The notes under the pieces are model-generated. The model made no database searches, was not told the DNA's origin, and worked only from the letters and a program-made list of their open reading frames with translations. A stretch of 59,576 bases of DNA from Acidobacteriota bacterium (GTDB lineage Bacteria > Acidobacteriota > Vicinamibacteria > Vicinamibacterales > UBA2999). Within the stretch, counting starts at the first letter, position 1. Each line of letters begins with the position of its first letter. Positions 1 to 8,714 of the stretch are shown here, piece after piece. The stretch is taken from assembly GCA_020851325.1 (NCBI GenBank), contig JADZCY010000175.1, positions 1 to 59,576 on the forward strand, given 5' to 3'. A program made the translations under genes and the position numbers.

Positions 1-1491
1 GACGTCGCCGCCCCCGACTCGCCGTCCAACGCCAGCGGCAATGTCACACCTTCCACCAGCACCGTCGAGGAATTCACGATCGCCGCGGGTTCGCCCGCTG
101 CGGTGGCGTCGCGCTTGTCGCCCTCCACCGCGATCGCCGCCGTATGGCTGGCCGGCACCGTGATCGGCATCGTGTGGTTGATGCTGGGTCTGCGGCGCTT
201 ACGCCGAGTTCGTGCGGGAGCGCGAGAAGACAGTAACGAGTGGAGGCGTGACGCGCAGATCCTAGGCGAGCGTCTCGGCTTGCGACATCCAGTGCGCGTG
301 CTGCACGGCTCACACCCGGCGCTGCTCATTGCGTGGGGCTGGCGGACGCCCACCATCCTGCTGCCGTCGGGCGCCGAGCACTGGCACGACGATCGTCGTC
401 GCGTCGTCCTGGCACATGAACTCGCGCATCTTGCCCGTGGCGACTGGAGCGCGCAACTGGCGGGCGAAGTGCTGCGCACGCTCTACTGGTTCAACCCGTT
501 GACGTGGATCGCCTGCCGCTGGCTGCGCCTCGAGAGCGAGTGCGCGTGCGACGACCACGTGCTCGCCGAAGGGATTTCCGCGCCGGACTACGCCACGCAT
601 CTGCTCGATATCGCCCGCACCCTGCACGCTCATCGCCATCCGGCTTTGCCTGCGCCGGCCATGGCCCGTCCCACCAGCCTTGAAGGGAGAGTTCGCGCCA
701 TGCTGAATCACCGCCGCAACCGCCGTCCGTTGTCCTCGTCATTGCGCCAGGCCATCATCGTTGGCGGCCTCGCGCTCACGCTGCTCGTCGCCGGCGCCCG
801 CGCGCAGGCGCAGTTCTATCCGGTCACCGGCACCATCATCGACCCGACCAATCGTGTCTTGCCGAACGTGCAGGTGTCGCTGGCGGACCGTGCCAGTCAG
901 GCGCGCTATGAAGTGCGCACCGACAGTTCCGGCCGCTACACCTTCGCCGGCGTGCCGGTGGCCGACTACACGCTGGAAGCCCGCACGCCAGGCTTCGCGC
1001 CGTCGACGCAGGCCATCCGTGTCGAGGGTCAGACGACCAGGGACCTCCGCATGGAAGTGGGCACGCTGGAGGAGACGATCACGGTGAAGAACGCGCCGCC
1101 TGACGCCGGCAATCAGCCTCCCCTGGCGCAGCGTCGCGCCGAGGCCCTCGTCAAGTTCGAGGAACTGGCTGAACGCGCCGGCGCGCCGTGCCGCGCCGCC
1201 CAACCGCCGGCGGTCGGCGGCAACATCTTCGCGCCGCGCAAGCTGTTGCACGTGACGGCGGTCTATCCCGAAAGCCTACGTAACACGGCGACGGGCGGCA
1301 TCGTGACGATGAAGGCGGTGATCGGCACCGACGGCACGGTGCGCGACATCCAGGCGCTGGAGGGTCCGCATCCCGAGTTGGAAGCCGCCGCCGCCGACGC
1401 CGTGCGGCAGTGGCAGTTCAGCGCCACCTACCTGAACTGCGAACCGATCGAGGTGCAGATGAAGGTGACGACCAACTTCGTCCCGCAATAG
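1..1491 (+). CDS. M56 (BlaR1-like) sensor peptidase fused to carboxypeptidase-regulatory and TonB C-terminal domains (5' partial)
   Basis: The frame is open from base 1, so the start lies outside the window. A GTG at 103 would remove visible N-terminal sequence and is not preferred. The visible part holds one membrane helix (about residues 41-64) and the M56 zinc site HELAH near residues 139-143, followed by a cysteine-containing ECACDDHVL stretch. A carboxypeptidase-regulatory beta-sandwich domain follows (about 274-365). The C-terminus (about 415-495) resembles the TonB energy-transducer domain. M56 peptidases of the BlaR1/MecR1 type sense envelope signals and inactivate BlaI-type repressors; the usual BlaI partner would lie upstream, outside the window. 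The fused outer-envelope domains suggest a span across the periplasm. The family call is firm, the signal is unknown. Confidence 0.85.
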   Translation, partial: DVAAPDSPSNASGNVTPSTSTVEEFTIAAGSPAAVASRLSPSTAIAAVWLAGTVIGIVWLMLGLRRLRRVRAGAREDSNEWRRDAQILGERLGLRHPVRVLHGSHPALLIAWGWRTPTILLPSGAEHWHDDRRRVVLAHELAHLARGDWSAQLAGEVLRTLYWFNPLTWIACRWLRLESECACDDHVLAEGISAPDYATHLLDIARTLHAHRHPALPAPAMARPTSLEGRVRAMLNHRRNRRPLSSSLRQAIIVGGLALTLLVAGARAQAQFYPVTGTIIDPTNRVLPNVQVSLADRASQARYEVRTDSSGRYTFAGVPVADYTLEARTPGFAPSTQAIRVEGQTTRDLRMEVGTLEETITVKNAPPDAGNQPPLAQRRAEALVKFEELAERAGAPCRAAQPPAVGGNIFAPRKLLHVTAVYPESLRNTATGGIVTMKAVIGTDGTVRDIQALEGPHPELEAAAADAVRQWQFSATYLNCEPIEVQMKVTTNFVPQ

Positions 1492-1499
1492 AAGTGCTT

Positions 1500-1656
1500 G
1501 GGGTCAGGTCACGATTCGTGAGCCACCGGCAATATGTTGGGGATGACTCGATGGTCACCCCCAGGTGTGGCACCCGATGAACCGTGAACTCACGAATCGT
1601 GACCTGACCCCTCTCTGCCGACCCCTCTCCGAACTCACGAATCGTGACCTGACCCC
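1500..1656. repeat. REP-like triplet, locus 1
   Basis: Three identical 23-bp units, one inverted (1500-1522) and two direct (1589-1611 and 1634-1656). Each has a hairpin core TCACGA(A/T)TCGTGA next to the tail CCTGACCCC. The same units recur at 46892-47071 with the same order of one inverted and two direct copies. The form resembles bacterial REP sequences mobilised by Y1 (RAYT-type) transposases; no such transposase is present here. The last copy ends 22 nt before the next gene's start. Confidence 0.85.
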
Positions 1657-1664
1657 AAGGCTGC

Positions 1665-1670
1665 TACGAT
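1665..1670 (+). promoter_or_regulatory. Candidate -10 box of a leaderless promoter
   Basis: TACGAT lies 8 nt before the ATG at 1679. There is no Shine-Dalgarno sequence in the gap. No good -35 is visible; the REP unit occupies that position. Confidence 0.4.
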
Positions 1671-1678
1671 CGCGAAAG

Positions 1679-2311
1679 ATGCTCGACGCCGAGCCCTCCC
1701 GCGACGTGTTTCTGCTTTCTCCCGCGCACTGCGGCGGACGCCGCGCCGGCATGCTGCTCAGGCCTGGCGCCACTTCTTCCCTCGCCGTGCGTCTCCGCGA
1801 GGGCACGCTGACGCTCGGCGAAGCGTTCAGCTTCATGAGCGGCCTCTACTTCCGCGGCAAGCTGGCCTACGCGCGCGCCTTCGCGCCCGATCGCACGCTG
1901 GTGATCACGCCCACGCGCGGACTATTGCCGCCGGACACGCTCGTCGACATCGCCGTGATTCAGGAGTTCGCGACGGTGGACATCGCCGACGGCGGCAATC
2001 GCTTCAGCGCGCCGCTACGCCGCGACGTAGAGGCGCTGCTCGAGCGCGCCGGAAGCAGCGCGCGCTTCGTGCTCCTCGGCAGCATCGCCACCGGCAAGTA
2101 CGTCGACGTGCTGGCGCCGGCGCTGGGTCCGCGGCTGCACTACCCCATCGACTTCATCGGCCGCGGCGACATGAGCCGCGGCGGCCTGCTGCTGCGAAGC
2201 GCCGCCAGCGGCGACGCGCTCAGCTACGTGCCGCTCGACGCCACCGCGCCGCGCCGTGGCACGCGACCCGCCAAGCTGCCGCCGCTGCCACGACGAGGGG
2301 TCCTGTCATGA
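1679..2311 (+). CDS. Conserved hypothetical protein coupled to a DNA ligase
   Basis: 210 aa, not recognised. It begins with a Ser/Asp-rich stretch and has two glycine-rich segments, LLGSIATGKY near residue 135 and GRGDMSRGG near 160. It is soluble, with no signal peptide or membrane segment. The reading frame also extends upstream through the REP units, but the ATG at 1679 follows a -10-like box and starts the protein-like sequence, so I use it. The stop overlaps the ligase start as ATGA, so the two are almost certainly cotranslated and a role in DNA processing is possible. That role is inference from position only. Confidence 0.7.
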   Translation: MLDAEPSRDVFLLSPAHCGGRRAGMLLRPGATSSLAVRLREGTLTLGEAFSFMSGLYFRGKLAYARAFAPDRTLVITPTRGLLPPDTLVDIAVIQEFATVDIADGGNRFSAPLRRDVEALLERAGSSARFVLLGSIATGKYVDVLAPALGPRLHYPIDFIGRGDMSRGGLLLRSAASGDALSYVPLDATAPRRGTRPAKLPPLPRRGVLS

Positions 2312-3405
2312 GCGACACGCCGTTCGCCGGCTTCGTCCTGCCGCCACCGATCGAACCGATGCTGGCGAAAATCAGCGAGACGATTCCCGGCGGCCCCTTC
2401 CTGTACGAACCGAAGTGGGATGGCTTTCGCGCGATCGTGTTTCGTCACGGCGACGAGGTCTACATCCAGAGCCGCGACTCGAAGCCGCTGAATCGCTACT
2501 TCCCTGAACTCTGCGCCGCGCTGATTGCTGCCCTGCCCTCCGGCGCTGTGGTCGACGGCGAAATCGTCATCGCCACGCCGGACGGCCTGGACTTCGATGC
2601 GCTGCAGATGCGCCTGCATCCGGCGGCGTCGCGCGTCGCGAAACTGGCGGCGGCGATCCCGACCTCGTTCGTGGCGTTCGACCTGCTGGCGGTGAACGAC
2701 ACCGACATCCGTGAGTCGCCGCAGCGCGAGCGGCGGGCTCGGCTCGAACAGTTACTGCGCGATGTGCAGCGCCCCGTGCACCTGACGCCGATGACACGCG
2801 ATGCCGCGCTGGCCACCGACTGGCTCAATCGTTTCGAAGGCGCAGGACTCGACGGCGTGATCGCGAAGCCGGAGGATGGCACGTATCAGCCCGGCAAACG
2901 CGCCATGTTCAAGATCAAGCACGCCCGCACCGCCGACTGCGTCGTCGCCGGATTCCGCTGGCATGTGAAGGGGCCGAACGAACTGGTGGGATCGCTGCTG
3001 CTCGGGCTGTACGACGCGCAAGGCGTGCTGCAGCACGTCGGCGTCACCTCGGCGTTCACCACCGTGGTGCGGCGTGAACTCGCGCGTGAGCTCGAGCCGT
3101 TGCGTAAGGACGCGCTGAAGGATCATCCGTGGCGGGCCTGGGCGTCGAGTGAGGTGACCTCGCGCATGCCGGGCGGACAGAGCCGCTGGAGCAGCGGCAA
3201 GGACTTGTCGTGGGAACCGCTGCGCATCGAGCGCGTGTGCGAGGTGAAGTACGACCACATGCAGGGTGATCGCTTCCGGCATGCGGCCGTCTTCCAGCGC
3301 TGGCGGCCGGACAAGCCGCCGTCGGCCTGCGGCTACGATCAGCTCGAGGTCACGACGCCGTACGAGCTTTCGAAGGTCTTCGGCGCCGGCCAGTCTCCGG
3401 ATTGA
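2308..3405 (+). CDS. ligC: ATP-dependent DNA ligase, LigC-type
   Basis: 365 aa. The ligase motif I EPKWDGFR carries the AMP-accepting lysine at residue 36. VDGEIVIA is motif III, GVIAKPED is motif IV and FKIKHARTADCVV is motif V. A C-terminal OB-fold region follows, with a basic cluster near KYDHMQGDRFRH. It joins nicked DNA using ATP. Length and N-terminus match the short LigC ligases rather than full three-domain LigD. The start overlaps the upstream stop (ATGA). The 3' end overlaps the convergent LigD-type polymerase gene by 56 bp. No Ku gene is visible in the window. Confidence 0.9.
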   Translation: MSDTPFAGFVLPPPIEPMLAKISETIPGGPFLYEPKWDGFRAIVFRHGDEVYIQSRDSKPLNRYFPELCAALIAALPSGAVVDGEIVIATPDGLDFDALQMRLHPAASRVAKLAAAIPTSFVAFDLLAVNDTDIRESPQRERRARLEQLLRDVQRPVHLTPMTRDAALATDWLNRFEGAGLDGVIAKPEDGTYQPGKRAMFKIKHARTADCVVAGFRWHVKGPNELVGSLLLGLYDAQGVLQHVGVTSAFTTVVRRELARELEPLRKDALKDHPWRAWASSEVTSRMPGGQSRWSSGKDLSWEPLRIERVCEVKYDHMQGDRFRHAAVFQRWRPDKPPSACGYDQLEVTTPYELSKVFGAGQSPD

Positions 3406-4681
3406 CGTCCGCCCATTCGTTGGGCGTGTCGTCGGGATCGAGCGCTTCCTGCGGGGGACGCAGATCGTCCGGCACGTGTTCGAGGTTGATCCGCACGCGC
3501 GTCCACGTGGTGAATCGGCCGCGCATGGCATCGACCAGCACGTCGGCCTCTTGCAGGTGCGCGGCAGCCTCGGGGTGCCGCGCCTTCCAGCGATCGACAC
3601 CGGCCAGTGCCGCGTCCTTCGACGCGGACCGCGCGATCTCGATGAGCGGCTTCGTCGGCACGCGCCGCTTCGTCGATGCGCGCCGTTTCGACGGCTGCAC
3701 GCGCGGTGGCTCACCGGACTGCTTGCGATAGTGCAGCGGCCACGGTGCGTCGCCTTGACCTTCGCGTTCCTGCCGCGCCGACAGTTCCAGCGCGCGTTCG
3801 AGCGAACCGGCGTGCGCATCGATGCCGGCGTGACGATCGCCCACCGCTGCAAACCGCGCCGGCATCGTCTTCAGCGTGAAGTCCGCGGGGTCAGCGTCGT
3901 TCACTTCGTCCCACGTGAGCGGTGCCGACACGCGCGCGTCGGGCTTGGGCCGCACGGAATACGCCGCGGCGACGGTGCGATCCTTGGCGTTCTGGTTGTA
4001 GTCGAGGAACACGCCATGACGTTCCTCCTTCCACCACTTGCTGGTGGCGAGTGTCGGTGCACGACGCTCCACGTCCCGCGCGATCGCCAGCGCGGCTCGG
4101 CGCACCTCGTCGAAGCCCCATCGTCGTTCGATGCGCACGTTCACATGGATGCCGCGCGAACCGGACGTCTTCGGCCAGCCGACCAGCCCCAGATCGTCGA
4201 ACGTTGCCTGCACCACGCGCGCGACATCCTGGATCTGCGTCCATGCCACGCCGGGCACCGGATCGAGATCGATGCGAAGTTCGTCTGGATGATCGAGGTC
4301 ATCAGCGCGCACCGGATGCGGGTGCAGTTCGAGGCACGCGAGGTTGGCCATCCACGCAAGCGTGGCGGCGTCTCGAGGAACAACTTCTTCGGCGGTGCGT
4401 CCGGATGGAAACTGCAGCGCCACCACGTCCACCCACTCCGGCCGCGACGCAGGCGCGCGTTTCTGATAGAAGAACTCGGCACCGATGCCGTTGGGATAAC
4501 GCACCAGCACGTTCGGTCGATCGCCAGCGGCGCGCAAGGCGCCATCCGCCACGGCCAGGTAGTAATACACGAGGTCGCGTTTGGTCACGCCGGCGTCGGG
4601 GAACAACACCTTGTCGGGGTTGCTGATCGACACCTCGCGTCCCGCGACGTTCACCAACTCTGCTTCAGCCGCGGGCGCCAC
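3350..4681 (-). CDS. ligD: LigD-type polymerase/primase (PolDom) protein
   Basis: 443 aa. Residues about 15-300 match the LigD primase-polymerase domain. The metal-binding pair is in RIDLDP (Asp138 and Asp140), and the nucleotide-binding SGxxGxH motif lies in KTSGSRGIHV (about 171-180). The C-terminal 130 residues are basic and lower in complexity (KRRASTKRR region) with a helical segment, and no ligase or nuclease domain is present. Such enzymes fill or extend ends, often with ribonucleotides, during non-homologous end joining. Here the polymerase is a separate gene that converges on, and overlaps, a separate ligase. Confidence 0.9.
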   Translation of the reverse strand: MAPAAEAELVNVAGREVSISNPDKVLFPDAGVTKRDLVYYYLAVADGALRAAGDRPNVLVRYPNGIGAEFFYQKRAPASRPEWVDVVALQFPSGRTAEEVVPRDAATLAWMANLACLELHPHPVRADDLDHPDELRIDLDPVPGVAWTQIQDVARVVQATFDDLGLVGWPKTSGSRGIHVNVRIERRWGFDEVRRAALAIARDVERRAPTLATSKWWKEERHGVFLDYNQNAKDRTVAAAYSVRPKPDARVSAPLTWDEVNDADPADFTLKTMPARFAAVGDRHAGIDAHAGSLERALELSARQEREGQGDAPWPLHYRKQSGEPPRVQPSKRRASTKRRVPTKPLIEIARSASKDAALAGVDRWKARHPEAAAHLQEADVLVDAMRGRFTTWTRVRINLEHVPDDLRPPQEALDPDDTPNEWADVNPETGRRRRPSKARTAS

Positions 4682-4703
4682 GGCTCATCTTACGACGGCG
4701 GAG

Positions 4704-4761
4704 AAGGACCGCCGCTTCGCGGCGTTGGGGGCATCAGGACCGCGCTTGCGCGCGGTGGGAA
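4704..4761 (+). repeat. Double-hairpin interspersed element, copy 1
   Basis: Begins AAGGACCGCC, then a small GC hairpin, a GGCATCAGG-like linker, then the perfect stem-loop ACCGCGC-TTGC-GCGCGGT (4739-4756) and GGGAA. A closely matching copy lies inverted at 11052-11113. Both copies sit at gene boundaries. Confidence 0.8.
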
Positions 4762-4779
4762 ATCAACAGGCTTAGCCCT

Positions 4780-4872
4780 TCAAGCCCCAAGCCCTTCAAG
4801 CCGTTCAAGCCCTCCAAGTCGTTCAAGCCCTCCAAGTCGTTCAAGCCCTTCAGGCCTCCAGTCCCCCAGTCC
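4780..4872. repeat. Low-complexity CTTCAAGCC/CTCCAAGTC array
   Basis: Imperfect 9-bp tandem units such as CCTTCAAGC and CCTCCAAGT fill the gap between the polymerase gene and the next small gene. The minus strand is G-rich. Related arrays occur at 12265-12358, 13669-13695, 40383-40523 and 48085-48182. Confidence 0.85.
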
Positions 4873-4907
4873 TCCGTGTCGGCATACGTGTTGCTGCCTG
4901 CCCCGCC

Positions 4908-5159
4908 ATGGCTGAACAACATCGTCGTCCAGACCCCGATGCGGTCGAGAGTGGGAACACGGCTACACAGGAAGAACGAGTCTCGGGCGGGCCGCAGCCG
5001 ACGACCGGCCCGGGCGAGGTGCGCACCGAGCGGCCGTCGTTTGCGAAGCTGAAGGACGATCCGCTCGCCACCGCCGGGACCGGCGGCAGCGAGGAACCGA
5101 AGGGACGTCAACGGCCGGGGTTGGCCGCGAACCGCACGGACAACAAAGCCGGCGGCTGA
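4908..5159 (+). CDS. Small hydrophilic hypothetical protein
   Basis: 83 aa, rich in Gly, Pro, Glu and Arg, with no hydrophobic core, so probably disordered. It includes a TGPGEVRTERPSFAKLKDDP stretch. It starts with ATG just after the repeat array and ends 4 bp before the convergent M14 peptidase stop. There is no clear Shine-Dalgarno sequence. It is the only plausible gene in this gap; it could be spurious given the high GC. Confidence 0.45.
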   Translation: MAEQHRRPDPDAVESGNTATQEERVSGGPQPTTGPGEVRTERPSFAKLKDDPLATAGTGGSEEPKGRQRPGLAANRTDNKAGG

Positions 5160-5163
5160 TCAC

Positions 5164-7878
5164 TCACTCGTTGGTCATCGCGCGCGCCATCTCGGCGGCC
5201 GAGACCGGCGTCGACGGGCCATGGAACATCCCGTTGAAGATGAGGCGGAACGTCGCGCGCGGTTGCGTGCGGAAGTCGACCTGCGATCCGTAAGCGACGA
5301 CGTAGCCCTTGCCGACGCGGAAGGACAACACGTTCGCCTGGTCCTTCAGGTATTCCTCACCGAGCAGCCAGCCGCTCTGCAGGATGTTCTCGCGCGGGTA
5401 GCGCGAGACCACCTTGGTCTCGATGCCGAAGCCGGGGCGCAGGCGATACGCCTGATCGCTCTCGAAGAAGATCGGCCACTGCTCCGGCATGCCCCACGCC
5501 ACCGGGTTCGTGGTGTCGAACTCGTTCAACAGCAGCGAGCCCGGGCAATAGAACAGCGACGTCGGATCCGCGACGCGATCGCGCAGCGTCTGCATCAGCC
5601 GCGCCGGGCTCGAGAAGGCGTCACGCAGCGTGCGGTCCACCGTGCTGGCCGGCACCTGCGCGCCGGCGCCGGATGCCGGCGCACCAAACCGCGGCGGCGC
5701 TTCGGGCAGCGCCTTCTCGATCGGCAGATCGAGGAGTTCGCGCGCCGTCTCCACCGACGATCCGATGGCGAGTAGCGTGCCGCCGTTCTCGACAAACGAC
5801 TTCAGCTTCGTCCACCCCGCCTCGCCGACACCGAACGCCCACGACCACTCCGCCGCGTCATGCTGCTTCGGGTTCAGTCCATTGACGATGCGCGCACGGG
5901 TGGTGTTGGTGGGGAGGAGGATGACGTCGTACTTCTGATTGAGGTCGCCGGTGAAGTCCTGCGACTTCACGATCTCGTGCGAGATGCCGTACTGCTCGAG
6001 CAGCCACATCAGCCAGCCGCCCGGCATGTTGTTGGCGCCCTTCCACAAACCAACCTTCGTCCCCGGCTTCAAGCGGAAGCCATCCACCGACGGCATCTGG
6101 TCGGCGCCCTTCACGACCAGGCCAAGGCTCGCCGCCGCCTTCTCCACGATCGGCTGCGAGGCCGCGGTCGACGGAATGATGAACGTGCCTGGCGCGTGGC
6201 CGTCGAAGGCCGCGCTGGCGCGGAAGGTCGGGATGTTCGCCTTCTGCAGTTCGGCGACAAGCTTGAACACGCCGTAGGACTCTGGACCAATCAGATACGC
6301 CGCCTTCGGACGCGCCGGCGCCGGCGTGATGATCGGCGCGACGGCCTTCACCAGTTCGAGCGGCGCCTCGAACGCCTTGTCCACCGAATCGACGGTGACG
6401 CCCATCAGCATCCACAGCGTGTGACCAGTAACGTCGTACGGCGGCTCCGGCGGTCCACCGGGGAACACGCGCAGGTCCGGATAGATCTGTTTCTCGAGCA
6501 GCGTCTTGGCAAACGCGCCGTAGGGCTGCGCCGTCTTCACCACATACGACCCCGCCGGATACTGCCTGCCGTTGGCCGAGAACGCCGCCGTCGCGCGATG
6601 GATCTCGACGTCACCGAGTTCGAGGATCTCGAGCATCTCGTAGGTGGCGAACTGATCACGCTGCGTCGACGGAATGACGAACGCGAACGGGCCCTTGTCG
6701 TAGTTCACCCAGTCGCGGTGCACCGTGTAGAAGTTGTAGAGCCACTCGCGGCCGTACTTCGCGACGTGCGAGATGCCGGCGAGCGCCGCGGTAACGCCGT
6801 AGTCCACCTGCTGCCCCAGCGTCCACGTGTCCTTGCTGTACGGCACGGGGAAACTCCAGCGCGGCTCCTGCGGTCCGAGCGGCTGTCCCTTCTGCGGATT
6901 GACGAACGGATCGGCGAGGTTCGGTCCCGAGCTGGCAATCTCGGTGAGGATGCGCGGCTGCCCGTGGTAGACCATGTACTGACGCGCCGGCGTCCACATG
7001 TCGTAGCCCTCGTTCCACGCCACGCCTTCCTTGCCTTCGGCGATCAGCGCCGACGCCATCGCCTGACCGACCGTCGCCTGCCCCAGCGCCAGCACGGGAT
7101 GGATGTTGACGTCGAACGGATCGGTGAACGGCGGCACGAAGATGCGCGAGCCGGTGGCACCCTGCTGGTGCATGTCGTGCGAGATGATCGGCCGGTACTT
7201 GTTCTGCACCAGCTCGATGTTCATGCGCGTCTCTTTCTGCGTCAGCATGAACCAGTCGCGGTTGTCGTCGTGGCCGACGTACTTGTGATACAGGTCCGGG
7301 TAGACGCGGTTGTACGGCGTGCCCTTGGTCTTGTACCAATGATCGATCACCAGGTGCTGACCGTCGGGATTGACCGACGGCACCAGCAGCACCACCGAGT
7401 TGTCGAGGATCTCGCGGATGAACGGCGAGTTCTCGGTCGCCAGCCGATGGACGATGTTGATGATCGCCTGGCCGTTCGAGACTTCAGTGGAGTGAATGGT
7501 GGCGTAGAGCAGATAGAACGGCTTGCCTTCGGCGGCCAGCTTCTGCGCTTCGCCGTCCGACAACCCGCGCGGATCCGCCAGACGCCGATTGATCGTGACG
7601 AGGCGATCGAACCGGGCGAGGTTCTGCGGCGAACTGATCCTGAGCAGCGCGTAGTCGTGCCCCATCGTCGTCTTGCCGAGGACCTCGAACTTGACGCGGT
7701 CGGTCTGCTTGGCGAGCAGCGCGAAGTACTCGAGGATCTTCGGATAGGCGGCGAGCTCGCCATCGGCGCCGATCGTGAAACCGAAAAACTTGTCGGGCGC
7801 GGGCACGGTTTGCGCGCCGATGGTCGGCGCGGTGACGAGCGCGAAACAGAGTGCAACGGAGAGAGCTGCGAATCGCAT
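5164..7878 (-). CDS. Secreted M14 zinc carboxypeptidase
   Basis: 904 aa. A signal peptide ends near residue 23 (TIGAQT). The M14 zinc motif HxxE is present as HSTE (His129, Glu132), NRDW at 206-209 matches the substrate-binding region, and SHDMHQQGA near 233-241 supplies the third histidine ligand. It would act in the periplasm or outside the cell to remove C-terminal residues from peptides. The C-terminal half (about 480-900) has no recognised catalytic motif. The start is preceded by AGAGGAA at a suitable distance, and a TAAGAT hexamer lies further upstream. It stands alone between a small gene on each side. Confidence 0.9.
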   Translation of the reverse strand: MRFAALSVALCFALVTAPTIGAQTVPAPDKFFGFTIGADGELAAYPKILEYFALLAKQTDRVKFEVLGKTTMGHDYALLRISSPQNLARFDRLVTINRRLADPRGLSDGEAQKLAAEGKPFYLLYATIHSTEVSNGQAIINIVHRLATENSPFIREILDNSVVLLVPSVNPDGQHLVIDHWYKTKGTPYNRVYPDLYHKYVGHDDNRDWFMLTQKETRMNIELVQNKYRPIISHDMHQQGATGSRIFVPPFTDPFDVNIHPVLALGQATVGQAMASALIAEGKEGVAWNEGYDMWTPARQYMVYHGQPRILTEIASSGPNLADPFVNPQKGQPLGPQEPRWSFPVPYSKDTWTLGQQVDYGVTAALAGISHVAKYGREWLYNFYTVHRDWVNYDKGPFAFVIPSTQRDQFATYEMLEILELGDVEIHRATAAFSANGRQYPAGSYVVKTAQPYGAFAKTLLEKQIYPDLRVFPGGPPEPPYDVTGHTLWMLMGVTVDSVDKAFEAPLELVKAVAPIITPAPARPKAAYLIGPESYGVFKLVAELQKANIPTFRASAAFDGHAPGTFIIPSTAASQPIVEKAAASLGLVVKGADQMPSVDGFRLKPGTKVGLWKGANNMPGGWLMWLLEQYGISHEIVKSQDFTGDLNQKYDVILLPTNTTRARIVNGLNPKQHDAAEWSWAFGVGEAGWTKLKSFVENGGTLLAIGSSVETARELLDLPIEKALPEAPPRFGAPASGAGAQVPASTVDRTLRDAFSSPARLMQTLRDRVADPTSLFYCPGSLLLNEFDTTNPVAWGMPEQWPIFFESDQAYRLRPGFGIETKVVSRYPRENILQSGWLLGEEYLKDQANVLSFRVGKGYVVAYGSQVDFRTQPRATFRLIFNGMFHGPSTPVSAAEMARAMTNE

Positions 7879-7983
7879 GGTGAGATTCCTCTGAACGCGG
7901 GGATCTTAGCACCGGGGGCGAGGCCAGCTCGGCACTACGCGCGAGCGGTTCCACCGGCACCGGCTGGCGCTAGGATAAGGAGC

Positions 7984-8160
7984 ATGAGCGATCGCGTTGT
8001 CGTCCATCTGCCGCCGATGCCTCAGCCCAAGGATTTCGGTCTCGATGCCAAGACTCCCAACGACAGTCCCGCCGCCGAGCGCTACACGCATGCGCTGAGC
8101 GTGTGGGAACGGGTCGTCGATGGCATTTCCGAGCGCGTCGGCCCGCGCAAGAAGCGCTGA
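7984..8160 (+). CDS. Small hypothetical protein
   Basis: 58 aa, MSDRVVVHLPPM at the start and a basic GPRKKR end. A good ribosome site, AAGGAGC, sits directly before the ATG and a TAGGAT -10-like box lies just upstream, both of which support expression. No family is recognised. The same frame runs open for a long way upstream as the mirror of the M14 gene, but the ribosome site fixes this start. Confidence 0.6.
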   Translation: MSDRVVVHLPPMPQPKDFGLDAKTPNDSPAAERYTHALSVWERVVDGISERVGPRKKR

Positions 8161-8242
8161 TCGGCCTCCGGCTCACTTGACTCCGCAAGTGGATTGAGGG
8201 GGTTCATCGGCGCCGACCGCCAACGTCCCCAGGGAGGTCCGG

Positions 8243-8611
8243 ATGATTCCGTCATCACGCCGCGACCTGGCGCTCGCCGCCAGCGTCGTGTTGTTTGCGT
8301 CGTTCACCGCCGGCTGCGCGGGAGGCGGCGCTCCTGCCGACAAGCAGCCGCACGTCGAGCATCTCAGCCTGTCGGCGCACCGGCAATGGCGCATCGTCTC
8401 GGTGCAGCCGTATGCCGGGCTCGAGGATGTCGAGCTCGTGCGCGTCGACTGGCCGACGGCCGACAGCCCGCGGCTGGCCTTTGCGCTGACGCGTGAGGAC
8501 CTCAAGGCGGGCGATCCCATCTGCCTCGACCACATCATGGAGATCGACACGCTGTGGGCGCACCCGATGCCCGAAGGGGGATGCGCGGCTCGACCAGCCG
8601 TCGGCAAGTAG
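8243..8611 (+). CDS. Small lipoprotein, function unknown
   Basis: 122 aa with a lipoprotein signal; the lipobox is FTAGC with Cys at residue 25. The mature part contains two further cysteines (ICLDH and EGGCAA). The start has an AGGGAGGTCCGG ribosome site. The mature domain of about 95 residues is not recognised. It lies between a small gene and a large inverted repeat and shows no operon partner. Confidence 0.7.
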   Translation: MIPSSRRDLALAASVVLFASFTAGCAGGGAPADKQPHVEHLSLSAHRQWRIVSVQPYAGLEDVELVRVDWPTADSPRLAFALTREDLKAGDPICLDHIMEIDTLWAHPMPEGGCAARPAVGK

Positions 8612-8714
8612 GCGCGACGGCCGCCGTGCCGACCCGTGTGGCGACTGGCCTGCACAGTCGATCGCGCTCATCCGTTGACGCCCGGCACGTCGCGGCGATA
8701 CCCTCGGCGGCCTG

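Noticed and set aside
1565-1678. N-terminal extension of the gene at 1679
   Set aside because: It would translate the REP units; the ATG at 1679 follows a promoter-like box.
5860-8160. Long open plus-strand frame opposite the M14 gene
   Set aside because: It mirrors the peptidase gene in GC-rich DNA, encodes an Arg/His-rich unlikely protein, and only its last 59 codons have a proper start and ribosome site.
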